Source of the DNA: Acinetobacter sp. P8-3-8
GTDB taxonomy: Bacteria; Pseudomonadota; Gammaproteobacteria; Pseudomonadales; Moraxellaceae
NCBI RefSeq assembly: GCF_000214135.1
Contig: NZ_AFIE01000005.1
Span: 1 to 64,000, forward strand
DNA length: 64,000 nucleotides
Reading direction: 5' to 3'
Part shown: positions 40,309 to 50,422 of the stretch, in pieces
How positions within the stretch are numbered: the stretch's first letter is position 1
How the letters are laid out: each line of letters begins with the position of its first letter
Notes under the pieces: generated by a model
Told to the model about the DNA's origin: nothing
Database searches by the model: none
Seen by the model: only the letters and a program-made list of their open reading frames with translations
Made by a program: the position numbers and the translations under genes

Positions 40309-41199
40309 ATGAGCGTATTAGTAAATAAAGACACAAAAGTATTGGTACAAGGTTTCACTGGTAAGAATGGTACTTTCCATTCTGAACAAGCGATTGCATA
40401 CGGTACAAAAGTTGTAGGTGGTGTAACACCGGGCAAAGGCGGTCAAACGCATATTGGTTTACCTGTTTTCAATACCATGCGTGAAGCTGTAAAAGAAACT
40501 GGTGCAAATGCAACGTCAATCTACGTGCCTGCACCATTTGTTTTAGATTCAGTAATCGAAGCAATTGATGCGGGTGTTGAGCTGATTGTGGTTATCACAG
40601 AAGGCGTACCTACTTTAGATATGCTGAAAGCGAAACGTTACCTTGAAACCTATGGTAATAATGCACGTTTAATCGGCCCTAACTGTCCAGGTATTATCAC
40701 ACCGGGTGAATGTAAGATCGGGATCATGCCAGGTCATATTCATCAACCAGGTAAAATCGGAATCATCTCACGTTCTGGTACATTGACGTATGAAGCTGTT
40801 GCTCAAACAACTAAGCTTGGTTTAGGTCAATCGACATGTATCGGTATCGGTGGTGACCCAATTCCAGGTATGAACCAAATTGATTGCTTAAAACTTTTCC
40901 AAGAAGATCCTCAAACTGAAGCAATCATCATGATTGGTGAAATTGGTGGTACTGCTGAAGAAGAAGCTGCTGAATATATCCAATCTAATGTAACTAAACC
41001 TGTGGTTGGTTATATTGCGGGTGTAACTGCGCCTAAAGGTAAACGTATGGGCCATGCAGGTGCAATTATTTCAGGTGGTAAAGGTACTGCTGAAGAAAAA
41101 TTTGCTGCATTTGAAAAAGCAGGTATGGCTTATACACGTAGCCCTGCTGAACTTGGTTCAACAATGCACGAAGTATTGAAGAGCAAAGGTTTAGTTTAA
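40309..41199 (+). CDS. sucD: Succinyl-CoA ligase subunit alpha
   Basis: 296 residues, beginning 13 bases after sucC behind AAGGAG. CoA-binding Rossmann segment [17 protein letters not shown]; the phosphorylated histidine in [12 protein letters not shown] near residue 246; and [19 protein letters not shown] typical of the alpha subunit. It ends the TCA gene cluster before a terminator. Confidence 0.97.
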   Translation: MSVLVNKDTKVLVQGFTGKNGTFHSEQAIAYGTKVVGGVTPGKGGQTHIGLPVFNTMREAVKETGANATSIYVPAPFVLDSVIEAIDAGVELIVVITEGVPTLDMLKAKRYLETYGNNARLIGPNCPGIITPGECKIGIMPGHIHQPGKIGIISRSGTLTYEAVAQTTKLGLGQSTCIGIGGDPIPGMNQIDCLKLFQEDPQTEAIIMIGEIGGTAEEEAAEYIQSNVTKPVVGYIAGVTAPKGKRMGHAGAIISGGKGTAEEKFAAFEKAGMAYTRSPAELGSTMHEVLKSKGLV

Positions 41200-41228
41200 T
41201 CTAAAGCCTAAACGCTATCTGAAATGTG

Positions 41229-41259
41229 AAAATGGGAGTCAATAGACTCCCATTTTTTG
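41229..41259. terminator. Terminator after sucCD
   Basis: AAAATGGGAGTC-aata-GACTCCCATTTTTT, a perfect stem between convergent genes. Confidence 0.88.
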
Positions 41260-41292
41260 CTTCAAGAATTTGTTTCTGAAAATTTAAGCAGA

Positions 41293-42054
41293 TTAACCTT
41301 TGACTAAACCGCCATCGACAATTAAATTTTGACCCGTTACTGCACGTGACCAAGGAGATAAGAACAGTAATACTGCATCTGCGAATTGTTCGGGCGTAGT
41401 CACTTGTTGAAGTGGTGTTGATGTGGCAATTAAATCAAAAACTTGATCGGGTGTTGCACCACTGGCATCAGTTTTTCGTAATAAGCCACCAGACAGCATA
41501 TTTACATTAATGCCGTATTGTCCCAAATCATGCGAAGTGGTACGTGTGAATGCTAATAATGCAGCTTTAGCAGCGGTATAGTCATGGTAAGGCACCACAG
41601 GGTTTTGAACTAAATTTGTCCCAATATTAATAATTCGTCCAAAATGATCTTTTTTCATATCATCTAAAGCAGCTTGAGTGGTATTTAATATGGCTTTGAC
41701 AGCACTATCTAACTGTTGTTGCATGTTATTCCAGCTTAAAGTTTCAACTTTAGGACGCTGATCACCGTTAAATTTAAAAGACAATAAAGCATTGTTAATC
41801 ACCGATGTAATGGCATGTCCATAATGCATTTTAGCTTTTGTAAACATGGTTTTGATTTGTTCGGCATCAGTAATATCAGCTTTGTAGATAAAAATCTGAT
41901 CAGGATGTTCCTTGGCTAGTTGTTGCGCAGATTCTTCACTATTGAAATAGTTCACAACAACTCTAGCACCTTCACGAATCAGTACATGGGTAATGGCTAG
42001 TCCTAAACCACGTGCACCACCCGTGACAAGAATAATTTGATCACGTATTTCTAT
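41293..42054 (-). CDS. SDR family oxidoreductase lacking a standard start codon
   Basis: 253 residues if read from an ATA at 42052-42054. The frame then gives IEIRDQIILVTGGARGLG, the expected SDR N-terminus with its TGGARGLG cofactor loop. Further motifs are NNALLS, a Ser in NIGTNLVQ and YTAAKAALLAF, so the fold is complete apart from the start. The only ATG/GTG/TTG in frame is a GTG at 41955, which would delete the whole cofactor motif; an in-frame TGA lies upstream of the ATA. Either a rare start codon is used, or ATG has mutated to ATA and the gene is inactive. Confidence 0.75.
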   Translation of the reverse strand: MEIRDQIILVTGGARGLGLAITHVLIREGARVVVNYFNSEESAQQLAKEHPDQIFIYKADITDAEQIKTMFTKAKMHYGHAITSVINNALLSFKFNGDQRPKVETLSWNNMQQQLDSAVKAILNTTQAALDDMKKDHFGRIINIGTNLVQNPVVPYHDYTAAKAALLAFTRTTSHDLGQYGINVNMLSGGLLRKTDASGATPDQVFDLIATSTPLQQVTTPEQFADAVLLFLSPWSRAVTGQNLIVDGGLVKG

Positions 42055-42348
42055 GATTAAAACCCAACTGAGAAAGGGAAATATTGATCATAGCATTAAA
42101 AATTAGTCTCCAGACGAGCCGATTTTTCCTTGTTTCTATTGAGGGAAAATACCACATAAAATGATGAACTTATTTTTATATTGATTGAAATAAAAGTGCT
42201 TACGAGTAACAGTAAATACTATGCTAAGGTGTGCAAATGTAATGAAATTGAAATGCTATTGGTGGAACTCAAATGGGTTTAAATGGTGGCTTCTCATTTA
42301 AAAGTGTAAATGTGCTATATTTTAGAAAATTATCTTTTACAAGATGAA

Positions 42349-42915
42349 ATGCAAATGAAAAGGATCATCAGTAGCTTAATTCTATCATCTAGCATGATTG
42401 GATATGGCTATGCGGCTGATCTCGTATTTGCAGAACAAGAATCGGCAATAGGGCCGAATTCGCAATTTATTGATAAAAATAATAATACGATTGAAGAGTT
42501 TCCTCCGTTTCAAACAGCGCCTTTATTTAATCTTCAAACTCAAGAAAATAGCCTAAGTAATTTTAATGATACACAGGAAAGTTCTTTTTTTGATCAAGCG
42601 GACGAGCAGAAGAAACTCGCTGAAGCACATGATAAAGAGGTGAATGATTATTCAATTTTGAACAATGGATTTTATGAAAATGATCGTGTCCGTATTTTCA
42701 ATTACACAGCTTATAATGTTCAACAATTGAAAAATACACTATTAAATCCAACCAATTCCAATACAAGTGGAAACGAACTTATTCTTTCTTTTGGTTATGG
42801 TATGGAAATTAAAATCAATCAGTTAAATAAAATTGGTTATGAATATATATCTAATTTCCCATATGATCGTGGGCAGTTATTACGTCTTTACTGGCTAAGA
42901 ACTTTGACTTATTAA
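42349..42915 (+). CDS. Exported hypothetical protein, about 188 residues
   Basis: Not recognised. From the ATG at 42349 or 42355 it begins with a signal peptide (MKRIISSLILSSSMIGYGYA) and probably a cleavage site after GYA. The mature part is polar, rich in Asn, Gln and Phe, with predicted strands towards the C-terminus (NELILSFGYGMEIKIN; RGQLLRLYWLRTLTY). It may be periplasmic or outer-membrane associated. The ribosome-binding site is poor and the start therefore uncertain. Confidence 0.6.
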   Translation: MQMKRIISSLILSSSMIGYGYAADLVFAEQESAIGPNSQFIDKNNNTIEEFPPFQTAPLFNLQTQENSLSNFNDTQESSFFDQADEQKKLAEAHDKEVNDYSILNNGFYENDRVRIFNYTAYNVQQLKNTLLNPTNSNTSGNELILSFGYGMEIKINQLNKIGYEYISNFPYDRGQLLRLYWLRTLTY

Positions 42916-43076
42916 TTGAATATTCTGTCCAGTGAAATTGATAAGCTTTCTAATCATGAATAAAAAATGATGAAAGCTGTACAACTTGAAACAGAAGCTT
43001 GCATTGATCTCCATTCTATCTCGTTAAATTATTATTCAGTAAATTAATATTCATCAGTCGAATAGGATGTTCAGCC

Positions 43077-43298
43077 ATGATCAAGAAAATAGCATTATTG
43101 AGTTTAATTGGAATTTCACTCACAGGATGTATTGTTGCGCCCTATGATGATTATCCTGATCGTTATGATAACCGCCATGAGCATAGGCATGATTCTGATG
43201 GTCGTTGGGATCGACATGATCGAAATCGTTGGGAGCATAAACGAGATGATGATCGTCATGAAAGAGATAAAGATCGTCGAGATCGAAGAGATGACTAA
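43077..43298 (+). CDS. Small lipoprotein with extreme Asp/Arg/His-rich tail
   Basis: 73 residues. MIKKIALLSLIGISLTGC is a clear lipoprotein signal (lipobox LTGC). The mature 56 residues are almost entirely Asp, Arg, His, Glu and Tyr, with repeating D-R and H-R-D groupings (for example DRHDRNRWEHKRDDDRHE). Such a tail is probably disordered and could bind metal ions or polyanions. AGGA lies nine bases before the ATG and a terminator follows. Low-complexity sequence opens several overlapping frames here, but only this one has a signal and ribosome-binding site. Confidence 0.75.
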   Translation: MIKKIALLSLIGISLTGCIVAPYDDYPDRYDNRHEHRHDSDGRWDRHDRNRWEHKRDDDRHERDKDRRDRRDD

Positions 43299-43330
43299 AA
43301 TATAAATCAATATATAAAGTAATCTTCATT

Positions 43331-43358
43331 AAAAATGGGCTCAATCAGCCCATTTTTA
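43331..43358. terminator. Bidirectional terminator
   Basis: AAAAATGGGCT-caatc-AGCCCATTTTT between the convergent lipoprotein and rsmD genes. Confidence 0.85.
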
Positions 43359-43367
43359 TTGTGAAAT

Positions 43368-43937
43368 TTATACTGTTTGCTTTTTAAATAATCCAGCATG
43401 AACAACGCCAGCTCTGGTTTGTTTTTGCAATTGCCATGTCGAAGGTAGTGTCAATTGATGTAGAGGACGATCTGCTTCTACATAAATAAATGCATCATTT
43501 TTAAGATATTGATCTACTTTTTCAGCCAATTCTTCCCACAAGTTTAGGCTATAAGGTGGATCTAGAAATACCACATCAAATTGTTCATTTTCATTCAGGC
43601 TAAGCAGCGTCTGTTGTGCAGTTTGCAGTTTTAATTGGCAATTTTCAGCTTTAAGTAATTGAATGTTATCTTTCAATACTTTGGCTTGCTTAGGGTTTGG
43701 CTCGACCATAATGACTTGGCGTGCGCCACGTGACAAAGCTTCAAAGCCTAGCGCACCTGAACCTGCACATAGGTCTAGTACGTGAGCATTCTGAATATCC
43801 CACATTAACCAGTTAAATAGGGTTTCACGAACACGATCAGGTGTTGGGCGTAGTCCATCAACATCAGCGAAGGGGAGAACGCGACGCTTCCATTCTCCAC
43901 CAATAATACGTAATTGATTTTTTATTCTATTATTCAC
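43368..43937 (-). CDS. rsmD: 16S rRNA (guanine966-N2)-methyltransferase
   Basis: 189 residues. SAM-binding motif I DLCAGSGALGFEALSRGA near residue 57 and catalytic motif FLDPPYSLNLW near 125. The N-terminal RIIGGEWKRRVLPF...LRPTPDRVRETLFNWL is characteristic of RsmD (shown by its parts). It methylates G966 of 16S rRNA. The start is GTG at 43937, overlapping the end of mrdA by eight bases, so the two are translationally coupled. Confidence 0.93.
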   Translation of the reverse strand: MNNRIKNQLRIIGGEWKRRVLPFADVDGLRPTPDRVRETLFNWLMWDIQNAHVLDLCAGSGALGFEALSRGARQVIMVEPNPKQAKVLKDNIQLLKAENCQLKLQTAQQTLLSLNENEQFDVVFLDPPYSLNLWEELAEKVDQYLKNDAFIYVEADRPLHQLTLPSTWQLQKQTRAGVVHAGLFKKQTV

Positions 43938-46017
43938 TAATATCTGCCTGTGTTGCGACTGGAGTTGCTTGCTGTGTCGGCGTCGAACTCGCAGGAGTGC
44001 TTACATTACTATGATTGGTCTGAGGAGTATTCTGCGTTGCAGGTTGCGTTGTTGCATTCGGTTTTGGCTTAGGCACTGCATTTGGATTCGCCGATAATGA
44101 GACGTCGCCACTTGGTAATTCACCTGGCTTAATCCCCGCAGTCATCAAACCACCACTGACTTGATGGCTTAAAGGTACAATTGGTTTTTTCTTGCGTGTT
44201 AATAACCAGTAATCAAATACTGGACGGGCAAGTTGTGCTGCCGAACCACCATGCTTACCATTTTCCCAAACTACTGCAATGGCAATTTCAGGATTTTCAG
44301 CAGGGGCGAAACCAACAAATAAACCATGATCGAGTTGGCGCTCAGTTAAAAGTGCTTCGTTATAGCGTTTGCCTTGAGCAATACTTTTAACCTGTGCTGT
44401 TCCTGTTTTACCTGCGATTTGGTACATCGGTGTACGAATACCACGTCCTGTACCAGTTTGGATCACATCCACCATTGCATCGCGCATTTTGACCCAATCG
44501 GCATCTGTTCCGCTGAAATTAATTTTACCTGTCGGCGCATTGAGTACAGGATGTTTTTTTGCACCTTTAGATTCACGAAGTACGTGTGGAATGACATGCG
44601 CACCGTGGTTGGCTGTAATTGCCGTCGCCATTGCCAATTGTAAAGGTGTAGCGGTAAATGCACCCTGACCAATACTCACAGAAATGGTTTCACCTTTTAA
44701 CCATTTGCTTTTTCGGGTACGCATTTTCCATTCAGGACTTGGGTATAAACCTGTACTTTCACTTGGTAAATCTACGCCAGTTTTTTCACCAAAACCAAAT
44801 TGGCGCATCCATGCATTCATCTTATCAATACCCATTTGGTAAGACAGGATATAGAAATAAGTATCACAAGACACAACGATAGATTTGTGCATATTGACAC
44901 TACCATGACCTGTTTTTTTCCAGTCACGGAATTTATGTGAATCGCCTGGTAAATGGAAATAACCTGGATCAGAAATAGCAGTATTCCAATCTACAGTTTT
45001 ATAATGAATTCCGCCCATGGCTTCCATAGGTTTAATGGTAGAACCTGGTGGATAAGAACCTTGCACAGCACGGTTATATAAAGGTTGGTCTAAATTATCT
45101 CGTAAACCACTATAATCAGCTGTGCTAATGCCTGTAACGAATAAATTAGGATTGAAACTAGGGCTCGAAACTAAAGCAAGGATTTCCCCAGTACGTGGGT
45201 CAATGGCAACAATTGCACCACGACGATCTTTAAGCTGCTCAGCAGCAACTGTTTGTAGACCATAATCCAATGACAAGTATAAATCATTACCACGGGTCGA
45301 TTCTTTACGTCCTAAATGACGAAGGACATTACCGTGTGCATCTGCTTCAATCGACTCATAACCCGGTACACCATGCAATAATTCTTCATAGGACTTTTCG
45401 ACACCAATTTTCCCAATCAGGTTGGTTCCTGCATAGCTTTCTTTATCAATTGATTTGAGTTCTTTGTCGTTAATTCGTCCGACATAGCCAATCACATGGG
45501 CAAATAATTCGCCATGTGGATAATAACGTGTCATTTGAGTTTCAATATTGACACCGGGGAACTGAAATTTCACTTCGCTAAAACGTGCAATATCTGTTTC
45601 AGTTAAATTCAATTTTAAAGTGACGCGTTCTGTTTTCTTTGACGTTTTTATTCGGCTATTAAAACGATCAATATCATCTTGGGTAATATTTAAAATCGGG
45701 GTAAGACGCTGAATAGTATCATCAATATCTTCTACATCCGCACGACTGAGTGTTGCGGTAAAAACCGGATAATTATCTGCGAGTAAAATACCATTCCGAT
45801 CATAAATATAGCCACGCGCAGGTGCGATCGGTTGTAAACGAATACGGTTTTTATCAGAAGCTTCACTAAATTCTTGATGATGAAAAATTTGTAAATAAGC
45901 ATAACGTGAAACCAGTAGACACATAAAAAATGACACGATTCCAATCGCAAAAAAAACACGACTGCGAAAAATGCGTTTTTCTTGTTGAACATTTTTAAGA
46001 GGAAACTGCTGCTTCAT
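43930..46017 (-). CDS. mrdA: Penicillin-binding protein 2 (transpeptidase for elongation)
   Basis: 695 residues from the ATG at 46017 (MKQQFPLKNVQQEKRIF); an ATG at 46068 would add 17 residues and has a GGGG stretch near it, so the start is not settled. One membrane anchor (residues about 22-43), the pedestal domain, then the transpeptidase with SxxK in PPGSTIKPMEA, SxN-like SCDTYFY and KTGTAQ. The last 60 residues are a Pro/Thr/Gln/Asn-rich disordered tail. It cross-links peptidoglycan for rod shape. The usual partner rodA is not adjacent; the downstream gene is rsmD. Confidence 0.94.
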   Translation of the reverse strand: MKQQFPLKNVQQEKRIFRSRVFFAIGIVSFFMCLLVSRYAYLQIFHHQEFSEASDKNRIRLQPIAPARGYIYDRNGILLADNYPVFTATLSRADVEDIDDTIQRLTPILNITQDDIDRFNSRIKTSKKTERVTLKLNLTETDIARFSEVKFQFPGVNIETQMTRYYPHGELFAHVIGYVGRINDKELKSIDKESYAGTNLIGKIGVEKSYEELLHGVPGYESIEADAHGNVLRHLGRKESTRGNDLYLSLDYGLQTVAAEQLKDRRGAIVAIDPRTGEILALVSSPSFNPNLFVTGISTADYSGLRDNLDQPLYNRAVQGSYPPGSTIKPMEAMGGIHYKTVDWNTAISDPGYFHLPGDSHKFRDWKKTGHGSVNMHKSIVVSCDTYFYILSYQMGIDKMNAWMRQFGFGEKTGVDLPSESTGLYPSPEWKMRTRKSKWLKGETISVSIGQGAFTATPLQLAMATAITANHGAHVIPHVLRESKGAKKHPVLNAPTGKINFSGTDADWVKMRDAMVDVIQTGTGRGIRTPMYQIAGKTGTAQVKSIAQGKRYNEALLTERQLDHGLFVGFAPAENPEIAIAVVWENGKHGGSAAQLARPVFDYWLLTRKKKPIVPLSHQVSGGLMTAGIKPGELPSGDVSLSANPNAVPKPKPNATTQPATQNTPQTNHSNVSTPASSTPTQQATPVATQADISE

Positions 46018-46257
46018 ACGTCGTCGGCTTAAAGTACTCAAAAGAGGGATAACTGCGGGGCGAAACATTTTACCCCAAAAATGTGGTTAATTATAAAAAA
46101 CCTCACATTCTCATGAAAAATATACAGAGCTTTGACTTTGTAGACAGCAAATTTATAGTGATTTGTATATGAGTTGTAAAATAATTCTGTTAAAGTCAAA
46201 AAATTACGGATAAATAAATTCGACCTAAGTAAAAGGTTAGGGGTAATGGAGAAAATA

Positions 46258-46800
46258 ATGAAAAAAATATTTCCCTTATTATTGCTTGTGGCAGTTGGGA
46301 ATTTTGCACATGCAAATACGAGAGATAGTTTACCAAGAGATGTGGAAAAGCTTTTACCAGAAGCGAAAATTAAACCAGAAGACGCATCTAAATGGAATTT
46401 TGGAGCTGGTGTTACGCAAAGATTGATTCACTTAAATGGTGAGTGGGTAAATCCTTATGGTATTGCTTACGTTAAACTGGGTTCATTTTACAATGATGAT
46501 CATAAGTTTGGTGGGCAAATTGGTTACCGCATACCTGTAGCATTGAATGGAACAGATAAGAATGGTTTCTATTTAGGTATTTATGGTGGATCACTGCAAA
46601 GTAAGACGGTGGATGGAAAAGATGAAGTTCAATACGGTGCAGGTGGTGATTTGTCTTACGTCTTATTAAATAAAGAACGTATCAGTACTTTCAGTGTTGG
46701 TATGGGTGCAGGTAGTGAACTACATGATAAAAATGGCAAGATGATCGTAGAAACTAGACCGCAAATACAATTTGCGTACACATTAAGTCTAGGCTTTTAA
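46258..46800 (+). CDS. Exported beta-rich hypothetical protein
   Basis: 180 residues from the ATG at 46258, which has GGAG seven bases upstream (an ATG at 46246 overlaps this site). Signal peptide MKKIFPLLLLVAVGNFAHA. The mature protein is rich in alternating hydrophobic/polar strands (VNPYGIAYVKLGSFY; KNGFYLGIYGGSLQ; GGDLSYVLL) and ends in IQFAYTLSLGF, with a terminal Phe as in outer-membrane barrel proteins. A small outer-membrane beta-barrel is the best guess; no family was recognised. Confidence 0.68.
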   Translation: MKKIFPLLLLVAVGNFAHANTRDSLPRDVEKLLPEAKIKPEDASKWNFGAGVTQRLIHLNGEWVNPYGIAYVKLGSFYNDDHKFGGQIGYRIPVALNGTDKNGFYLGIYGGSLQSKTVDGKDEVQYGAGGDLSYVLLNKERISTFSVGMGAGSELHDKNGKMIVETRPQIQFAYTLSLGF

Positions 46801-46864
46801 AATTGATGATGATGTTATGAATATCTTTTGCCCGCAAATATAGAAATAAATACGAGAGTCATGC

Positions 46865-48181
46865 ATGTTGGAATACGTTAGTGATTTGTGGCACGCTTTT
46901 ACAGCCCGACCAGATCATCTTGCCATATTAAGTATCATCCCCGTAACAGCCTTTGTCACATGGGCTCACGTGTGGATGGCCCTGAAAATGGTTTTTTATC
47001 CAATTAAATTCTGGGGTTTTCACATCGGCCCATTACCCGTGGGTTGGCAGGGTATTGTGCCACGTAAAGCTGGACGTATCTCTGGTATTATCACTGATAA
47101 CACGCTGTCTAAATTAGGATCACTCAAGGAATTCCTTGAAGCGATGGATCCTGAAGACATGGCTCGGATCATTGGTGAACAAGTCGGTTTTGAGTTAGAG
47201 CATTTGATCGATGAAGTGATGATTGATCGTAATGCGACATTGTGGGAAAACCTGCCTTATTCAATTAAACGAAGAATTTACGGTCAAGCGCATAAGCAAA
47301 TGCCAGGGATTCTAAAAGATTTGGTGACTGAGCTCACCATGAGCGTTGAATCTTTGGTTGACATGAAAGAAATGATTGTCCGTCAAATGGAAGGCGATCG
47401 TCGTTTAATGGTTTATATGTTCCTTAAAGTGGGACAAAAAGAAATTAACTTCATTTGGCATATTAGTGCACTCATTGGTGCATTCTTTGGTATTTTCCAA
47501 ATGTTCGTTTATGTGTTCGTGCCACAACACTGGACAGTTCCATTTTTCGCGGCAATTTGGGGCTTCTTGACTAACTGGATTGCCATTTGGATGGTGTTTA
47601 ACCCTGTTGAACCGCATTACGTTCGTTATCCTCAATTCTTTGAATTAACTAAAAATCGTAAATTTCCATGGATTAAGCCTGTCATTCCTCGCATCGGGAC
47701 GTATAATGTGCAAGGTGCTTTTATGAAGCGCCAAGAAGAAGTTTCTGATGTTTTTGCAAGTGTAGTCACAGAAGACCTGATTACGTTAAAATCGATTATG
47801 AGTGAAATGATGTATGGGCCCAAAAAGGACAAAACACGACGTATTATCAAACGTCATGTGAATGTCATTATGGAATCACCGTTAATTCGTACTGCTTTGC
47901 AATTGTCAATAGGTCCGAGTGAATACGCAAAACTCAAGACAGACTTGATTGATCGATCAATTGAAATTACGATGGTACCTGTTTGCGACCCTGCGTTTAA
48001 TGCGAGCCGTGCAAAGAAAATCTTTCAGATGTTTAAAGAACGTATTCGTGAATTAACACCGACAGAGTTTCAGAACTTATTACGTCCCGCTTTTAGGGAA
48101 GACGAATGGATTTTGATTGTATTGGGCGGTGTCACTGGATTTTTTGCAGGTTTAATACATTTGTTTGTGGCTTTCATATAA
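46865..48181 (+). CDS. DUF445 family membrane protein
   Basis: 438 residues with hydrophobic segments near the N-terminus, in the middle (IWHISALIGAFFGIFQMFVY) and at the C-terminus (ILIVLGGVTGFFAGLIHLFVAFI, given here by its ends only). The intervening region is charged and helical, as in DUF445 proteins. Function unknown; the repeated PIKFWGFHIGPLPVGWQGIVP segment resembles other family members. GAGAG precedes the ATG, and adk begins 83 bases downstream on the same strand. Confidence 0.82.
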   Translation: MLEYVSDLWHAFTARPDHLAILSIIPVTAFVTWAHVWMALKMVFYPIKFWGFHIGPLPVGWQGIVPRKAGRISGIITDNTLSKLGSLKEFLEAMDPEDMARIIGEQVGFELEHLIDEVMIDRNATLWENLPYSIKRRIYGQAHKQMPGILKDLVTELTMSVESLVDMKEMIVRQMEGDRRLMVYMFLKVGQKEINFIWHISALIGAFFGIFQMFVYVFVPQHWTVPFFAAIWGFLTNWIAIWMVFNPVEPHYVRYPQFFELTKNRKFPWIKPVIPRIGTYNVQGAFMKRQEEVSDVFASVVTEDLITLKSIMSEMMYGPKKDKTRRIIKRHVNVIMESPLIRTALQLSIGPSEYAKLKTDLIDRSIEITMVPVCDPAFNASRAKKIFQMFKERIRELTPTEFQNLLRPAFREDEWILIVLGGVTGFFAGLIHLFVAFI

Positions 48182-48252
48182 TTTAGATGCCATTCCGATG
48201 ACAAATTTTAATTTGTCATGGCAAACGGTATCATACATATTGTTTTAAATGA

Positions 48253-48918
<666 letters not shown>

Positions 48919-48956
48919 GACTGTATTCAAAGCATGATTTTAAAGCTTTGACAATC

Positions 48957-48988
48957 AAAGAGACCTGATTCATATTAGGTCTCTTTTT
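48957..48988 (+). terminator. adk terminator
   Basis: AAAGAGACCT-gattcatatt-AGGTCTCTTTTTTT, a perfect stem with a T-run. Confidence 0.88.
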
Positions 48989-49008
48989 TTACTAGAGTAG
49001 CGTAGACA

Positions 49009-49221
49009 ATGAAAATTGCATTAATTGCCTTGGTTATTTTAAGTATTGTTTTTTTATTTGGCTTACTTTTTTTAAGTTTTAAGCTACTTCGCAAAGCGCA
49101 AAAAGAAGAACTGCAACAGCGCCGTGAAATGCGTAAATCTGGGCGATCTCAAGCTGGACAACAACAAGTACATCCGCAAGTCGCGGAAGAACATAAGCGA
49201 CTTGAAAAGCTAAAAAAATAG
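49009..49221 (+). CDS. Small membrane-anchored protein
   Basis: 70 residues. One N-terminal transmembrane helix (IALVILSIVFLFGLLFLSF), then a strongly basic, Gln/Arg/Lys-rich cytoplasmic tail with coiled-coil character (QKEELQQRREMRK, HKRLEKLKK). No family was recognised. Weak ribosome-binding site, but the composition and the flanking terminators support a real short gene. Confidence 0.6.
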   Translation: MKIALIALVILSIVFLFGLLFLSFKLLRKAQKEELQQRREMRKSGRSQAGQQQVHPQVAEEHKRLEKLKK

Positions 49222-49275
49222 TTAGAAAATAAGAAGTAGTGTTTTAATAAAGTTTCATTTTAAAAATGATGTGTG

Positions 49276-49309
49276 AAATAAAGACGCAAATTAATGTGCG
49301 TCTTTATTT
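49276..49309. terminator. Bidirectional terminator overlapping the acetyltransferase 3' end
   Basis: AAATAAAGACGCA-aattaa-TGCGTCTTTATTT. The right arm lies inside the last codons of the minus-strand GNAT gene, whose stop codon is in the loop. Confidence 0.78.
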
Positions 49310-49800
49310 AAGAACAAGACCATTAAAATTTCATCTTGATAACCTATTTCACTTTTCATTGCACGTGGTTCCGTCCCATAGATTTGAAATCCATGCTTTT
49401 TATAGAGCTGGATGGCGAGATCATTGGTTGATACGACCGAAAGCATAATTTGTTCAACACAATCTTGTGCATAGCTCAGAACAGTTTGTAAAAGTTGTGT
49501 TGCGATGCCTTGGCCTCTAAATTGTGGTTCAATATAAAAGCCATAGATATTTGCCTTGTGTGCATTTTTTAAGCCTGTTTCTTGAAGGAAAATAATGACA
49601 CCAACAATTTGATTTTTATGAAAAGCCCCAACAATAACGCTTCTTTCAATGCGTTCTGCGAATAACGCTAAGGGTCTTTGTGATTCAACTGCATAGGTCG
49701 AGCCGAACATTTCAGGATTATGCTTAAGTCCTGAAAGTCGAATTGTTCTGAAGTCATTTGCATCATCGATATTGAGTCGTCGAATATTTATTTTTGTCAT
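49291..49800 (-). CDS. GNAT family N-acetyltransferase
   Basis: 169 residues. GNAT fold with the acetyl-CoA motif A GFYIEPQFRGQGIATQLL (R/QxxGxG/A) near residue 88 and motif B NDLAIQLYKKHGFQIYGTEPRAMK near 128. Substrate unknown; this branch includes ribosomal and small-molecule acetyltransferases. The terminator stem doubles as its last codons. Confidence 0.86.
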   Translation of the reverse strand: MTKINIRRLNIDDANDFRTIRLSGLKHNPEMFGSTYAVESQRPLALFAERIERSVIVGAFHKNQIVGVIIFLQETGLKNAHKANIYGFYIEPQFRGQGIATQLLQTVLSYAQDCVEQIMLSVVSTNDLAIQLYKKHGFQIYGTEPRAMKSEIGYQDEILMVLFLNKDAH

Positions 49801-50017
49801 TTCTGTTTTTTAAATTGTCACTTTCATCAAATTGTATCTTATAAAATTATTGTTTTTCTGGAAATAGAAAATGGCCAGTTTAGTTACAAATTATGATTAT
49901 TGAATCATTGTAAGAAGTAAAAGTGTTAAATTAAGAATCTATTTTGTTTAAATGGATTTTTGATTCATTACCACTCAATAAAAATTCAGAAACTATTAAT
50001 AATTCAATAAGGTGTAT

Positions 50018-50410
50018 ATGTTTTCCCATATCATTGTAGGTGTGACAGACTTCGAGCGTGCTTTAAAATTTTATATGCCAATCATGGATGCATTACACAT
50101 TAAGAATCGATTCATTGAACTAGAGAAGTCTTGGGCTGGGTGGCAATCATCACCAGAACCTCGACCGCTTTTTATTATTAAAAAACCATACAATCAGGAA
50201 CTCCATTTGCAGGGTAATGGGCAAATGGTAGCATTTACAGCACAGTCACGTAAAAAAGTAGATGAAATTTATGCCCTTGCGATTAGTTTAGGCTCAAAGT
50301 CTGAAGGTAAACCAGGACTTAGACCTGAATATCACGAGAATTATTATGGCGCTTATTTCAGAGATTTAGATGGGAATAAGCTTTGTATAGTATGTCATGA
50401 TCAATGTTAA
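50018..50410 (+). CDS. VOC family protein (glyoxalase/dioxygenase fold)
   Basis: 130 residues from the ATG at 50018, which has AAGG five bases upstream. Paired beta-alpha-beta modules: FSHIIVGVTDFERALKFY at the N-terminus and YGAYFRDLDGNKLCIVCH at the C-terminus. The N-terminal His and later Glu/His may bind a divalent metal. Substrate unknown. Confidence 0.85.
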   Translation: MFSHIIVGVTDFERALKFYMPIMDALHIKNRFIELEKSWAGWQSSPEPRPLFIIKKPYNQELHLQGNGQMVAFTAQSRKKVDEIYALAISLGSKSEGKPGLRPEYHENYYGAYFRDLDGNKLCIVCHDQC

Positions 50411-50422
50411 TCAATCGATAGC

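Noticed and set aside
43108-43344. Several open frames on both strands around the small Asp/Arg-rich lipoprotein
   Set aside because: They arise from the repetitive GAT/CGT/CAT codons of the lipoprotein gene; only the frame with the signal peptide and ribosome-binding site is real.
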